From: Pseudomonadota bacterium
GTDB taxonomy: Bacteria; Pseudomonadota; Alphaproteobacteria; Rhizobiales; Xanthobacteraceae
DNA: 64,000 bases
Direction: 5' to 3'
Assembly: GCA_023422775.1 (NCBI GenBank)
Contig: JAFAGM010000069.1
Span: forward strand, 5,951 to 69,950
The stretch's first letter is position 1. Each line of letters begins with the position of its first letter. Below the pieces are notes generated by a model. The model did not search any database and was not told where the DNA came from. It saw only the letters and a program-made list of their open reading frames with translations. Of the stretch, positions 9,172-18,486 are shown piece after piece. A program made the position numbers and the translations under genes.

Positions 9172-9948
9172 ATGAGTTTTCGTTCGATTTTCGCCGCTTC
9201 GGCGGCGCTACTGTTGTCGTCGGCCGCCGGCAACGCCGCGCAGCTTGCCGCGCTGGTCGGCGGCGACACCATCGCCATGGTCGATACCGCGCAGAAGAAG
9301 GCGACCGGCTCGGTCAAGGTGACCGGCATTTCCGGCGCGCTGATCGGCATCGACGTGCGACCGGCCGACGGCATGCTCTACGGGCTGGTCGAGGATGGAA
9401 CCGTCGTGACCATCGCGGCGGACGGCAAGGCCACGATGAAGTCCAGGCTCGACACCATGCTCGCCAGGGGCGTGACTGCCACGGTCGATTTCAACCCGGT
9501 GGCGGACCGGCTGCGCGTGATGGGCGCCGACGGAATGAACCTGCGCGCGAATGTCGAAGACGGCAAGGTGACCAGGGACGGCGACCACAAATACGCCGAT
9601 GGCGACATGCACAAGGGCGAGAAGCCGAACATCGTCGCCGGCGCCTATACCAATTCGGTGAAGGGCGCCAAGGAGACCGCCTTGTTCAACATCGATGCCA
9701 CCATCGGCGGCCTGATCAAGCAGGCGCCGCCGAACGAAGGCGTGCTCGGCGCGATCGGAAAACTCGGCATCAAGGCGGCCGACGCGGCGTTCGACATCTG
9801 GTCCGATGGCACCGGCAGGAACGAAGCCTGGCTGATGGCGGGCGGCACGCTCTACAGCGTCGACCTCGCTACCGGCAAAGCGACCGAGGCGGCGAAGATC
9901 ACCGGCGTCAGCGGCACGGTGAAGGATATCGCGATCATGGGAATGTAG
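9172..9948 (+). CDS. Secreted DUF4394 domain protein
   Basis: Exported protein of 258 residues with a clear Sec signal peptide (MSFRSIFAASAALLLSS, cleavage near GNAAQ). The mature part is rich in glycine/aspartate repeats of the type IGIDVRPADGMLYGL, DFNPVADRLRVMG and DGMNLRANVEDG. This matches the DUF4394 beta-propeller-like family, often found under ECF sigma control. The ATG at 9172 has AGAGGGAG about 8-15 nt upstream; a longer frame from 9061 crosses the putative promoter. Function unknown. A role in envelope or oxidative stress is inference from the sigma context. Confidence 0.85.
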   Translation: MSFRSIFAASAALLLSSAAGNAAQLAALVGGDTIAMVDTAQKKATGSVKVTGISGALIGIDVRPADGMLYGLVEDGTVVTIAADGKATMKSRLDTMLARGVTATVDFNPVADRLRVMGADGMNLRANVEDGKVTRDGDHKYADGDMHKGEKPNIVAGAYTNSVKGAKETALFNIDATIGGLIKQAPPNEGVLGAIGKLGIKAADAAFDIWSDGTGRNEAWLMAGGTLYSVDLATGKATEAAKITGVSGTVKDIAIMGM

Positions 9949-9960
9949 GAGAGTTCCGGC

Positions 9961-9989
9961 CGACCCTGGCGCGTCCTGCGCCGGGGTCG
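9961..9989. terminator. Bidirectional hairpin between DUF4394 gene and fds operon
   Basis: 12-bp stem (CGACCCTGGCGC / GCGCCGGGGTCG, one G·U pair) with a 5-nt loop between two convergent stop codons. There is no T tract. Confidence 0.6.
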
Positions 9990-10010
9990 AATCTCGGGCC
10001 TGCCGCCGGC

Positions 10011-10223
10011 CTATGCCTTCTTCAGCGTCTCGAGCGCGTCGCGGACATCCGGGTCAAGCCCGGCACCGCCGCTATCGAGATGCGCAAAGATCGCCTTGCG
10101 CATCCGCGGATCCCAGAACTTCTTGATGTGCTCGGCAATGCCGGGCACGGCCTTGTCATGACCCTGGCTCTGAAAGAACTTGCCGATCTGGTTGGCCATG
10201 TAGATCAGACGGTCAGGCGACAT
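10011..10223 (-). CDS. fdsD: Formate dehydrogenase delta subunit FdsD
   Basis: Small protein of 70 residues (MSPDRLIYMANQIGKFFQSQ...) matching the FdsD family, encoded last in fdsGBACD-type operons. It is needed for active NAD-dependent molybdenum formate dehydrogenase, probably in maturation or stability. The ATG at 10223 overlaps the fdhD stop region by 11 nt and has GGAG seven bases upstream. Longer in-frame extensions run antisense-like through fdhD and are not credible. Confidence 0.9.
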   Translation of the reverse strand: MSPDRLIYMANQIGKFFQSQGHDKAVPGIAEHIKKFWDPRMRKAIFAHLDSGGAGLDPDVRDALETLKKA

Positions 10224-11049
10224 CGACGGCTCCGATCGCGGCAGCATTTCGTGTGGACGCAATCCGCGCCGGATGCGTGAAGATTTCAAACCCGTCTGAC
10301 CGGGCGATGGCGGCGAGCGTGATGCCGGCGGCGTCCGCCGTGCGAACCGCAAGCGCGGTCGGCGCCGACACCGCGACCAGCAGCGGCGCGCCGATCGTTG
10401 CGGTCTTCTGCACCATTTCGACCGAAACACGGCTGGTCAGCAGCACCATGCCGTCGGCGGCCGGAACGTTGGCCTGCGCCAGCGCACCCGCAAGCTTGTC
10501 CAGCGCATTATGACGGCCGACATCCTCGCGCAACGCGACGGTGCCGCGCGAAGGCATCCAGAACGCGGCGGCGTGCACCGCGCGGGTTTCGGCATTGAGC
10601 ACCTGCAGCGGCGCCAGGCTGGCCATCGCCGCCATGATCTCGCGCGGCGCGAAACTCGCGCCGCTGGTCACCACGGCTGCGGGCCGCACGGCTTCCGCGA
10701 TCGAATCGATGCCGCAGATACCGCATCCGGTCGGCCCCGCGATATGCCGCCTGCGTTCGTTGACACGTTCGGCTTGCGACGGCGCCAGCCACATGCGCAA
10801 TTCGATGCCGTCGTCGAGTTCCACGATGTCGAGCGATTCCACTTCGTTGGGGGACTGCACGATGCCTTCGCTCAGGCTGAAGCCGATCGCAAAGTCCCGC
10901 AGGTTCTGCGGCGTACCCATCATGACGGCGTAGGTGCCGCCATTATAGGTGAGGGCGATGGCCGTCTCCTCCGGGATCAGGCGCGTGCCTTCATCGAGGC
11001 GGCCGTCGCGCCAGACCTGCCGATCAGCGGTGTAGACCGGGCGTGGCAT
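10213..11049 (-). CDS. fdhD: Formate dehydrogenase accessory sulfurtransferase FdhD (FdsC)
   Basis: Delivers sulfur to the bis-MGD molybdenum cofactor before insertion into the catalytic subunit. At 278 residues it is of family length. The cysteine motif is visible in GPTGCGICGIDSI, with the conserved downstream core (VGRHNALDKLAGA). It sits between fdsA (3 nt gap) and fdsD (11 nt overlap), the usual place of fdsC in fds operons. Translational coupling with fdsD is likely. Confidence 0.94.
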   Translation of the reverse strand: MPRPVYTADRQVWRDGRLDEGTRLIPEETAIALTYNGGTYAVMMGTPQNLRDFAIGFSLSEGIVQSPNEVESLDIVELDDGIELRMWLAPSQAERVNERRRHIAGPTGCGICGIDSIAEAVRPAAVVTSGASFAPREIMAAMASLAPLQVLNAETRAVHAAAFWMPSRGTVALREDVGRHNALDKLAGALAQANVPAADGMVLLTSRVSVEMVQKTATIGAPLLVAVSAPTALAVRTADAAGITLAAIARSDGFEIFTHPARIASTRNAAAIGAVDVA

Positions 11050-11052
11050 GCC

Positions 11053-13941
11053 TTACTCCGCAGCTTCCGCCGGCGCGATGCGGCGGGAGTGGCGGGCCTG
11101 CTCGTCGTAGGCCTTCTGCCAGTCGGAAGGGCCGTTCGACGGCGAGATCTGCACCGCGGTGACCTTGTATTCCGGGCAGTTGGTGGCCCAGTCCGAAAAG
11201 TCCGTGGTGATGACGTTGGCCTGCGTGTCCGGGTGATGGAACGTGGTGTAGACCACGCCCGGCGCGACGCGATCGGTGATGTCAGCTCGCAGGGTGGTTT
11301 CACCGGCGCGGCTCTTCAGCCGCACCCAGTCGCCGTCACGAATGCCGCGCTGTTCGGCGTCGTGAGGGTGGATTTCGAGCAGGTCCTCGCTGTGCCAGAC
11401 GACATTCTCGGTACGGCGGGTCTGTGCGCCGACATTGTACTGGCTGAGGATACGACCCGTCGTCAGCAGCAGCGGGTACCTCGGCCCGGTGCGTTCGTCG
11501 GTCGCGATATATTCGGTGATGATGAACTTGCCCTTGCCGCGGACGAAGCCGCCGATATGCATGACCGGCGTGCCTTCCGGCGCCTTCTCGTTACAGGGCC
11601 ACTGCACGGAACCAAGTTCTTCGAGCTTGGCGTAGGAGACCCCGGCGAAAGTCGGCGTCAGCGCCGCGATCTCGTCCATGATCTCGGACGGATGATCGTA
11701 ACGCATCTCGAAGCCCATTGCCTTCCCGAGCAGGATGGTGACTTCCCAGTCGGCAAACCCATTGCGCGGGGCCATCACCTTGCGGACGCGCTGGATGCGG
11801 CGTTCGGCGTTGGTGAAAGTGCCGTCCTTCTCCAGGAACGTCGATCCCGGCAGGAACACATGGGCATAGTTTGCGGTTTCGTTGAGGAAGAGGTCATGCA
11901 CGATGACGCATTCCATCGACGACAGCGCGGCCACCACGTGCCTGGTGTTGGGATCGGACTGCAGGATGTCCTCGCCCTGCACATAGAGGCCCATGAAGCT
12001 GCCTTCGATGGCGGCGTCGAACATGTTGGGGATGCGCAGGCCCGGCTCCGGGTTGAGCTTGACGTTCCACATCGCCTCGAACTGCTCGCGCACCGCATCG
12101 CCGGAGATATGGCGGTAGCCGGGCAGTTCGTGCGGGAACGAGCCCATGTCGCAGGAGCCCTGAACGTTGTTCTGGCCGCGCAGCGGGTTCACGCCGACGC
12201 CGGGGCGGCCGATATTGCCCGTTGCCATCGCGAGGTTGGCGATCGCGATCACGGTAGTGGAGCCCTGGCTGTGCTCGGTGACGCCGAGCCCGTAATAGAT
12301 CGCGCCATTGCCGCCGGTGGCGAACTGCCGCGCCGCTTCGCGCAGCACCTTCGGATCGACGCCGGTCATGATCGCGACGGACTCGGGACTGTTCTTCGGC
12401 AGCGCCGCGAAGGCGGCCCAGTCCTCGAACTCGCTCCAGTCGCAGCGCTCGCGCACGAAGGCCTCATCGACGAGACCTTCGGTGACGATGACGTGGGCCA
12501 GCGCGGTAAGCACGGCAACGTTGGTGCCCGGCATCAGCGGCAGGTGCAGCGCCTTTACATGCGGCGATTCCACCATCTCGGTGCGGCGCGGATCGATCAC
12601 GATCAGCCTGGCGCCCTGGCGCAGCCGCTTCTTCAGCCTCGAGGCAAACACAGGGTGCGCGGAGGCCGGGTTGGCGCCGATGATCATCACGACGTCAGTA
12701 TGTTCGACCGAATCGAAATCCTGCGTGCCGGCCGAGGTGCCGAAGGTCTGTGACAGGCCGTAGCCGGTCGGCGAATGGCAGACACGGGCGCAGGTGTCGA
12801 CATTGTTGTTGCCGAAGCCGGCGCGGATCAGCTTCTGCACCAGATAGGTCTCCTCGTTGGTGCAGCGGGAGGAGGTGATGCCGCCGACGGCGTCGCGGCC
12901 GTATTTCTGCTGAATGCCCTTGAATTTCGCAGCGGCGAAACCGAGGGCTTCGTCCCACGACACCTCGCGCCACGGATCCTCGATTCGTTCGCGGATCATC
13001 GGCTTGAGGATACGCTCCTTGTGCGTGGTGTAGCCCCAGGCGAAGCGGCCCTTGACGCAGGAATGGCCGCGGTTGGCCTTGCCGTCCTTGTAGGGCATCA
13101 TGCGGACGACTTCCTCGCCGCGCATTTCCGCCTTGAAGGCGCAGCCGACGCCGCAATAGGCGCAGGTCGTGACCACCGAATGCTCGGGCTGGCCGATCTC
13201 GATGACGGATTTTTCCGTCAGCGTCGCGGTCGGGCAGGCCTGCACGCAGGCGCCGCAGGACACGCATTCGGAGCCGAGGAAGCTTTCGCTCATGCCGGGC
13301 GATACCCGGCTGTCGAAGCCGCGTCCGGAAATCGTCAACGCGAAGGTGCCTTGCACTTCCTCGCAGGCGCGGACGCAGCGCGAACAGACGATGCATTTCG
13401 AGGGATCGTAGGTGAAGTACGGGTTGGATTCGTCCTTCGGCATCCAGTTGTCGTTGCTGCAGCCGCCCGCCTTATCGTTGAAGGACTTGGCGAACACGTG
13501 GTTCTCGCCCTCATACCCGTAACGAACGTCGCGTAAGCCAACCGCGCCCGCCATATCCTGCAATTCGCAATCGCCGTTGGCGGCGCAGGTCAGGCAGTCC
13601 AGCGGATGATCGGAGATGTAGAGCTCCATCACGCCCTTGCGCAGCTTCTTCAGCCGCTCGGTCTGGGTGTGGACCACGAGGCCGTTCATCGCGGGCGTGG
13701 TGCAGGAAGCCGGCGTTCCGGCGCGGCCCTCGATCTCGATCAGGCACAGCCGGCAGGAACCGAACGCGTCCACCATGTCGGTGGCGCACAGTTTCGGAAT
13801 TTGCGTCCCGGCTTCCATCGCCGCGCGCATGATCGAGGTGCCTTCGGGCACCGTGACGCTTTTACCGTCGATGGTCAGCGTCACCATCGTCCCGGATTTC
13901 GAGCGGGGCGTGCCGTAGTCGACTTCCTGGATCAGCGACAT
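11053..13941 (-). CDS. fdsA: NAD-dependent formate dehydrogenase alpha subunit (Mo/bis-MGD)
   Basis: Catalytic subunit, 962 residues, oxidising formate to CO2. In order: an N-terminal [2Fe-2S] domain (CATDMVDAFGSCRLC), a His/Cys cluster region of the NuoG type, two [4Fe-4S] ferredoxin motifs (CIVCSRCVRACEE; CVSCGACVQACPT), the molybdopterin-family cluster (CAYCGVGC...HSCVKGR), and the catalytic domain with the Mo-ligand Cys388 followed by His in ARVCHSPT. A C-terminal bis-MGD-binding domain ends the protein. It uses Cys, not selenocysteine. The ATG at 13941 has AGGAG 9-13 nt upstream and follows the fdsB stop codon by 10 nt; an upstream extension was rejected. Confidence 0.97.
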   Translation of the reverse strand: MSLIQEVDYGTPRSKSGTMVTLTIDGKSVTVPEGTSIMRAAMEAGTQIPKLCATDMVDAFGSCRLCLIEIEGRAGTPASCTTPAMNGLVVHTQTERLKKLRKGVMELYISDHPLDCLTCAANGDCELQDMAGAVGLRDVRYGYEGENHVFAKSFNDKAGGCSNDNWMPKDESNPYFTYDPSKCIVCSRCVRACEEVQGTFALTISGRGFDSRVSPGMSESFLGSECVSCGACVQACPTATLTEKSVIEIGQPEHSVVTTCAYCGVGCAFKAEMRGEEVVRMMPYKDGKANRGHSCVKGRFAWGYTTHKERILKPMIRERIEDPWREVSWDEALGFAAAKFKGIQQKYGRDAVGGITSSRCTNEETYLVQKLIRAGFGNNNVDTCARVCHSPTGYGLSQTFGTSAGTQDFDSVEHTDVVMIIGANPASAHPVFASRLKKRLRQGARLIVIDPRRTEMVESPHVKALHLPLMPGTNVAVLTALAHVIVTEGLVDEAFVRERCDWSEFEDWAAFAALPKNSPESVAIMTGVDPKVLREAARQFATGGNGAIYYGLGVTEHSQGSTTVIAIANLAMATGNIGRPGVGVNPLRGQNNVQGSCDMGSFPHELPGYRHISGDAVREQFEAMWNVKLNPEPGLRIPNMFDAAIEGSFMGLYVQGEDILQSDPNTRHVVAALSSMECVIVHDLFLNETANYAHVFLPGSTFLEKDGTFTNAERRIQRVRKVMAPRNGFADWEVTILLGKAMGFEMRYDHPSEIMDEIAALTPTFAGVSYAKLEELGSVQWPCNEKAPEGTPVMHIGGFVRGKGKFIITEYIATDERTGPRYPLLLTTGRILSQYNVGAQTRRTENVVWHSEDLLEIHPHDAEQRGIRDGDWVRLKSRAGETTLRADITDRVAPGVVYTTFHHPDTQANVITTDFSDWATNCPEYKVTAVQISPSNGPSDWQKAYDEQARHSRRIAPAEAAE

Positions 13942-13951
13942 CGTCAGTCTC

Positions 13952-15508
13952 CTATTCCGCGGCCTGCAGCGTGGCCGGTGCCGGGCCAAAATCTTCCCGG
14001 AAGTGCTTCAATGCGCTCAGCACGGGATAGGGCGTGAAGCCGCCCAGCGCGCAGAGCGATCCGAATTTCATGGTGTTGCAGAGGTCCTCGACGACAGCGA
14101 GATTTTCGGTGACCCGCTCGCCGCGAATGATCTTGTCGATGGTTTCGACGCCCCGCGTCGAGCCGATCCGGCATGGCGTGCACTTGCCGCAGGATTCGAC
14201 CGCGCAGAATTCCATCGCGAAGCGCGCCTGTTTCGCCATGTCGACGCCGTCGTCGAACACGACGATGCCGCCATGGCCGATCAGCCCGTCGCGCGCCGCA
14301 AAGGCTTCATAGTCGAATGGCGTATCAAACAGCGCGCGGGGGAAGTAGGCGCCGAGCGGCCCGCCGACCTGCACCGCACGAACCGGACGCCCCGTGAACG
14401 TGCCGCCGCCGATATCGTCGATCAGTTCGCCGAGCGTGACGCCGAACGCGGTCTCGAACAGGCCGCCGTATTTGACGTTGCCGGCAAGCTGGATCGGCAT
14501 GGTTCCGCGCGAGCGGCCCATGCCGAAATCGGCGTAGGCTTTCGCACCATTGTTGAGGATGAAGGGGATCGCCGCGAACGACAGCACGTTGTTGATGACG
14601 GTCGGCCTGCCGAACAGGCCCTTGTGCGCCGGCAGCGGCGGCTTGGAGCGGACGATGCCGCGGCGGCCTTCGAGGCTTTCCAGCAGCGAGGTCTCCTCGC
14701 CACAGACATAGGCGCCGGCGCCGACCCGCACTTCGAGGTCGAAAGCGTGACCGGATCCGGCGATGCGCTCGCCGAGATAGCCGGCGCGCCGGGCGGCTGA
14801 TATCGCGGCGTTCATAGCTGCCACGGCGTGCGGGTATTCCGAGCGGATGTAGATGTAGCCCCTGGTGGCGCCGACGGCGATGCCTGCGATCGTCATGCCT
14901 TCGATCACGACGAAGGGGTCGCCTTCCATGATCATGCGGTCGGCGAAGGTACCGCTGTCGCCTTCGTCGGCATTGCAGACGATGTATTTGCGGTCGGCGC
15001 TGGCTTGCGCCACCGTCTTCCACTTGATGCCGGTCGGGAAGCCTGCTCCGCCGCGTCCGCGCAGCCCCGATGTTATGACGTCGGCGAGGATCTCGTCCGA
15101 GGTCAGCGTCAGCGCGCGCTCCAGCCCCTTGTAGCCGTCATGCGCGCGATAATCCTTGACTGAGCGGGGATCGATCACGCCGCAGCGTGCGAACGTCAGC
15201 CGGGTCTGCCGCTTCAGCCAGGGAATTTCGTTCGCGAGGCCGAGACGCAGCGCGTGCGGGCCGTTGCTCGCCATCGCATCGAACAGCGAGGGGACGTCCG
15301 CCGTGCTCACCGGGCCGTAGGCGACACGGCCTTTTACCGTCGCCACCTCGACCATCGGCTCCAGCCAGTAAAGCCCGCGCGATCCGTTCCGGATGATCTC
15401 GATCGGGAGCCCGCGCTTTTCGGCCGCCTGCTCGAGCGCTGCAACCACATCATCGGCGCCGACGGCAATTGCCCCGGCATCGCGCGGAACGTAAATGCGC
15501 ATTTTCAT
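13952..15508 (-). CDS. fdsB: NAD-dependent formate dehydrogenase beta subunit (NADH/FMN)
   Basis: Diaphorase subunit of 518 residues, homologous to NuoF with an N-terminal thioredoxin-like domain (about 1-100). The FMN/NAD site is visible as GLRGRGGAGFPTG and NADEGDSGTFADR. The [4Fe-4S] motif is ESCGKCTPCRIG near residue 440. It passes electrons from the FdsA clusters to NAD+. The ATG overlaps the fdsG stop codon (ATGA). Confidence 0.96.
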   Translation of the reverse strand: MKMRIYVPRDAGAIAVGADDVVAALEQAAEKRGLPIEIIRNGSRGLYWLEPMVEVATVKGRVAYGPVSTADVPSLFDAMASNGPHALRLGLANEIPWLKRQTRLTFARCGVIDPRSVKDYRAHDGYKGLERALTLTSDEILADVITSGLRGRGGAGFPTGIKWKTVAQASADRKYIVCNADEGDSGTFADRMIMEGDPFVVIEGMTIAGIAVGATRGYIYIRSEYPHAVAAMNAAISAARRAGYLGERIAGSGHAFDLEVRVGAGAYVCGEETSLLESLEGRRGIVRSKPPLPAHKGLFGRPTVINNVLSFAAIPFILNNGAKAYADFGMGRSRGTMPIQLAGNVKYGGLFETAFGVTLGELIDDIGGGTFTGRPVRAVQVGGPLGAYFPRALFDTPFDYEAFAARDGLIGHGGIVVFDDGVDMAKQARFAMEFCAVESCGKCTPCRIGSTRGVETIDKIIRGERVTENLAVVEDLCNTMKFGSLCALGGFTPYPVLSALKHFREDFGPAPATLQAAE

Positions 15509-15981
15509 CGCTGCGCCTCCGCGACCAGTGCATCGATCCGCGCTTCATCCAGCCGCCCGACCACGCGACCATCGAGCATCGCCGACGGCGCGGTCGCGCA
15601 CAGCCCGAGGCAGTAGATGGGTTCCAGCGTCACGCGCTCGTCGGGCGTGGTGTTGCCGAGCGAAATGCCGAGCCTGGCTTCGGCACGGGCGGCAAGCGCG
15701 TCGCCACCTGCGGCCTGGCAAGCCTCGGCACGGCAGATTTTCAGCACATGGCGGCCGGCGGGTTCGTGGCGGAAGTCATGATAGAAAGTGAATACGCCAT
15801 GCACCTCGGCGCGCGACAGGTTGAGCGCTGTGGCAACCATCGGAATGGCGGGCTCCGGCACGTAGCCGAAGGCTTCCTGAAGCGCATGCAGGATGACGAG
15901 CGTGGCGCCTTCCAGCTTGTCGTGCTCGGCGATGATCTCGGCGCCGCGCGCTTCATTCCAGGGTTCGTAGGCCGATGTCAT
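15505..15981 (-). CDS. fdsG: NAD-dependent formate dehydrogenase gamma subunit ([2Fe-2S])
   Basis: NuoE-like subunit of about 158 residues with a helical N-terminal part (LVILHALQEAFGYVPEPAI) and a thioredoxin-like [2Fe-2S] domain with cysteines in ICRAEAC and YCLGLC. First gene of the fdsGBA-fdhD-fdsD operon. Three in-frame starts exist (TTG 15993, ATG 15987, ATG 15981). The last has the best spacing from GAGA, but 15987 cannot be excluded. Confidence 0.93.
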   Translation of the reverse strand: MTSAYEPWNEARGAEIIAEHDKLEGATLVILHALQEAFGYVPEPAIPMVATALNLSRAEVHGVFTFYHDFRHEPAGRHVLKICRAEACQAAGGDALAARAEARLGISLGNTTPDERVTLEPIYCLGLCATAPSAMLDGRVVGRLDEARIDALVAEAQR

Positions 15982-16059
15982 TCGCATTCTCAATCAGAGG
16001 TTACATGGTCCCCCTATGAGAATTGGAATCTCTCAAAACATCAATAAAGCTGTCCCGTG

Positions 16060-16081
16060 GTGCAATTGCAAAGTGCAATTG
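16060..16081. promoter_or_regulatory. Direct repeat GTGCAATTG upstream of fdsG
   Basis: GTGCAATTG occurs at 16060-16068 and 16073-16081, 13 bp apart. The first is part of the palindrome TGCAATTGCA. It lies about 80 nt before the fdsG start in a 262-nt spacer, a plausible operator for a regulator of the fds operon. No -35/-10 was recognised. Confidence 0.4.
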
Positions 16082-16192
16082 ATCGCGATTTGGAATGGAT
16101 CGATACGAAAACTCGATCGTTGCGAAAGCAAGCGACTTCGAGTGGTTAACGGCGGCGGCAGGCAATCACGACCGATATGAGGCGGCTTCTCG

Positions 16193-16232
16193 CCGTGTCG
16201 ATGTCAGCCCGAGGGGGATGACATCGACACGG
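16193..16232 (-). terminator. Strong hairpin after the dehydrogenase gene
   Basis: Perfect 14-bp inverted repeat CCGTGTCGATGTCA / TGACATCGACACGG with a 12-nt loop, 12 nt beyond the stop codon at 16244. It has no T tract, so it is a transcript-end or stabilising hairpin rather than a canonical terminator. Confidence 0.6.
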
Positions 16233-16243
16233 AAAGATCCGGC

Positions 16244-17320
16244 CTATTCGTTGGCGCCGTGGATGGCGTCGATAACCGCCGAGGTGACTTCCGTCGTCCT
16301 CGCCTTGCCGCCGAGGTCAGGCGTGTGAAATCGCGGGTCGGCGGTGACCCGCTCGATGGCCTGCATCAGGCGCTTCGCAGCGGCCGGTTCGCCGAGATGC
16401 TCCAGCATCATCACCGATGACCAGAACGTGCCGATCGGATTGGCGATGCCCTTGCCGATGATGTCGAAGGCCGAGCCATGGATCGGCTCGAACATCGACG
16501 GGAAGGTTCGTTCGGGATTGAGGTTCGCGGTAGGCGCGATGCCGAGCGAGCCGGCGAGGGCGGCGGCGAGGTCCGAGAGGACATCCGCATGCAGATTGGT
16601 CGCGACCACGGTATCGATGGTTTCCGGCTTCATGACCATCCGCATGGTCATGGCGTCAACCAGCATCTTGTCCCAGGTCACGTCCTTGAACTCCGCCGCG
16701 ATCTCGGTGGCGATCTCGTCCCACATCACCATGGCATGGCGCTGCGCGTTGGACTTGGTGACGACGGTCAGCAGCTTGCGCGGCCGCGATTGAGCCAGCT
16801 TGAACGCGAAGCGCATGATGCGCTCGACGCCGAGACGCGTCAGGATCGAGACGTCGGTTGCGACTTCGAGCGGCAATCCCTTGTGAACGCGACCGCCGAC
16901 GCCGGCATATTCGCCTTCCGAGTTCTCACGAACGATCACCCAGTCGAGTTCCTTGCCGTGAACGTTGCGTAAGGGACTGGTGATGCCGGGCAGGATGCGT
17001 GTCGGGCGGACGTTGGCGTACTGGTCGAACGGCTGGCAGATCGCCAGCCGCAAGCCCCAGAGCGTGATGTGGTCGGGCACGTCAGGCGCGCCGGCCGAGC
17101 CGAACAGGATAGCGTCGTGCTTCCGGATCCGGTCGCGGCCATCTTCCGGCATCATGACGCCGTGTTTCTTGTAGTACGCGGACCCCCAGGAGAAATGGTC
17201 AACGTGGAACTTGAAGCCGCCGTCGCGCTGCGCCAGGGCGTGCAGAACCTCCACGCCGGCGTCGACGACTTCAGTCCCTATGCCGTCGCCCGGGATGGCT
17301 GCTATGGCGTACGTCTTCAT
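16244..17320 (-). CDS. ttuC: Tartrate dehydrogenase / D-malate dehydrogenase family
   Basis: NAD-dependent beta-hydroxyacid oxidative decarboxylase of 358 residues. Seen in order: IPGDGIGTEVV at the N-terminus, RLAICQPFDQYANVRP (where LeuB differs), DWVIVRENSEGEYAGVGGR, the catalytic Lys region VVTKSNAQRHAM, the metal-binding Asp region VDAMTMRMV and NLHADVLSDLAAALAGSLG, and the NAD loop FEPIHGSAFDIIGKGIANPI. These features place it with TtuC/DmlA rather than LeuB or Icd. The substrate (L-tartrate, D-malate or related) cannot be fixed from sequence. It lies 70 nt downstream of an orphan TctC-type binding protein, so the two are probably co-transcribed for uptake and catabolism of a C4 diacid. 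Confidence 0.85.
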   Translation of the reverse strand: MKTYAIAAIPGDGIGTEVVDAGVEVLHALAQRDGGFKFHVDHFSWGSAYYKKHGVMMPEDGRDRIRKHDAILFGSAGAPDVPDHITLWGLRLAICQPFDQYANVRPTRILPGITSPLRNVHGKELDWVIVRENSEGEYAGVGGRVHKGLPLEVATDVSILTRLGVERIMRFAFKLAQSRPRKLLTVVTKSNAQRHAMVMWDEIATEIAAEFKDVTWDKMLVDAMTMRMVMKPETIDTVVATNLHADVLSDLAAALAGSLGIAPTANLNPERTFPSMFEPIHGSAFDIIGKGIANPIGTFWSSVMMLEHLGEPAAAKRLMQAIERVTADPRFHTPDLGGKARTTEVTSAVIDAIHGANE

Positions 17321-17390
17321 CGATGGTCTCCGGATTGCAGATGGTCGTGTGCCGGCCAGCAGGTTCTGGCCGGTGTTCGTGATGGCTGGT

Positions 17391-18380
17391 TCAGTTTCCT
17401 TTGGCGCCGGCGGCCTTGATCACGGCTCCCCACCGCGGCACTTCGGCGGTCAGATGCGCCTTCAGCGCGGCCGGCGTCGCCAGATCGGCCGGGACCGGCT
17501 CGGTGCCGAGGCTCGCAAAGCGCTCGATGACCTTGGGATCCTTGAGGGCTGCCTGAAGCGCCGCGACAAGCTTGTCGGTGACATCCTTCGGCAATCCCTT
17601 CGGCGCCCATAGGGCGTGCCAGGCCGAGGCCTCGAATCCCCTGACGGCTCCGGCGTCGAGCGTCGGCAGGTCGGGCAATGACGAGACCTTCGATTTGGTC
17701 GTGACGGCGAACCCCTTGATCTTGCCTTCCTTGATCTGGTTGGTGGTGTTGGTGGTCTGGTCGCACATCAGGTCGAACTGGTTGCTGAGCAGGTCGTTCA
17801 TCGCGGGCCCGGTGCCGCGATAGGGAATTCCGTTCATCTGCACGCCAAGGTCTTTCATCAGCATCAGCATGCACAGATGCGAGGCGGAACCGATGCCGGC
17901 GTGTCCATAGACGGCCTTGTCGCCGTTGCTGCGGATCCATGCCAGAAGCTCGGTCACGTTGTCGGGCGCCAGTGTGGGCTTCGACACCAGTGTCATCGGC
18001 ACATCGGTGATGCGGCCGATATGGTCGAAGTCGTTGACGACGTCGTATTTGAGGGAGTCGTAGAGCGCGGGTGCGGTCGCATGCGCGATGTGCCAGATGG
18101 CGAGCGTGTAGCCGTCAGGGGCCGACTTCGCGGCGCGCGCCATGCCGATGGTTCCGCCGGCGCCGCCGGCATTCTCGACCAGGATGGTCTGGCCCAGCGT
18201 TCTGCCCATCGCTTCCCCGATGAGGCGAGCGACCGTGTCGGTCGGCCCGCCCGCCGCCGCCGGAACGATGATCGTGATCGGCTTGGTCGGATAATTGCCC
18301 TGCGCCGTGGCCGCGTGCGACGCCAGTATCGATGCAGCCGCGATGGCGCCGGAAAGGATCGTGCGACGATTGAACCGCAT
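17391..18380 (-). CDS. TctC/Bug-family periplasmic solute-binding protein
   Basis: Exported binding protein of 329 residues. The signal peptide begins MRFNRRTILSGAIAAASIL; the twin Arg could indicate Tat export. The Bug fold motifs follow: ITIIVPAAAGGPTDTVARL, VVNDFDHIGRI and YRGTGPAMNDLLSNQFDLM. It belongs to the tripartite tricarboxylate transporter receptors, but no tctA/tctB lies beside it, so it is an orphan that must use a distant membrane pair. It is divergent from a LysR gene with a dyad in the shared promoter and precedes the tartrate-dehydrogenase-like gene. Confidence 0.88.
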   Translation of the reverse strand: MRFNRRTILSGAIAAASILASHAATAQGNYPTKPITIIVPAAAGGPTDTVARLIGEAMGRTLGQTILVENAGGAGGTIGMARAAKSAPDGYTLAIWHIAHATAPALYDSLKYDVVNDFDHIGRITDVPMTLVSKPTLAPDNVTELLAWIRSNGDKAVYGHAGIGSASHLCMLMLMKDLGVQMNGIPYRGTGPAMNDLLSNQFDLMCDQTTNTTNQIKEGKIKGFAVTTKSKVSSLPDLPTLDAGAVRGFEASAWHALWAPKGLPKDVTDKLVAALQAALKDPKVIERFASLGTEPVPADLATPAALKAHLTAEVPRWGAVIKAAGAKGN

Positions 18381-18486
18381 TGGTCACTCCCTGGAGTTTT
18401 TCGTTGGCTGATCCATCCCTGGTCCATCCCTGGGTTCAGCATTACGAGAGGCTACGGCCAAGTGTCACGGGGCTTCAATTGGCATA

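Noticed and set aside
10510..12753. 747-residue ORF antisense to fdsA
   Set aside because: Frame shadow of a highly biased GC-rich gene; His/Arg/Asp-rich with no family, while the opposite strand is a clear FdsA.
16095..16328. 77-residue ORF upstream of fdsG
   Set aside because: Overlaps the 3' end of the dehydrogenase gene and a perfect hairpin; no ribosome site or family.
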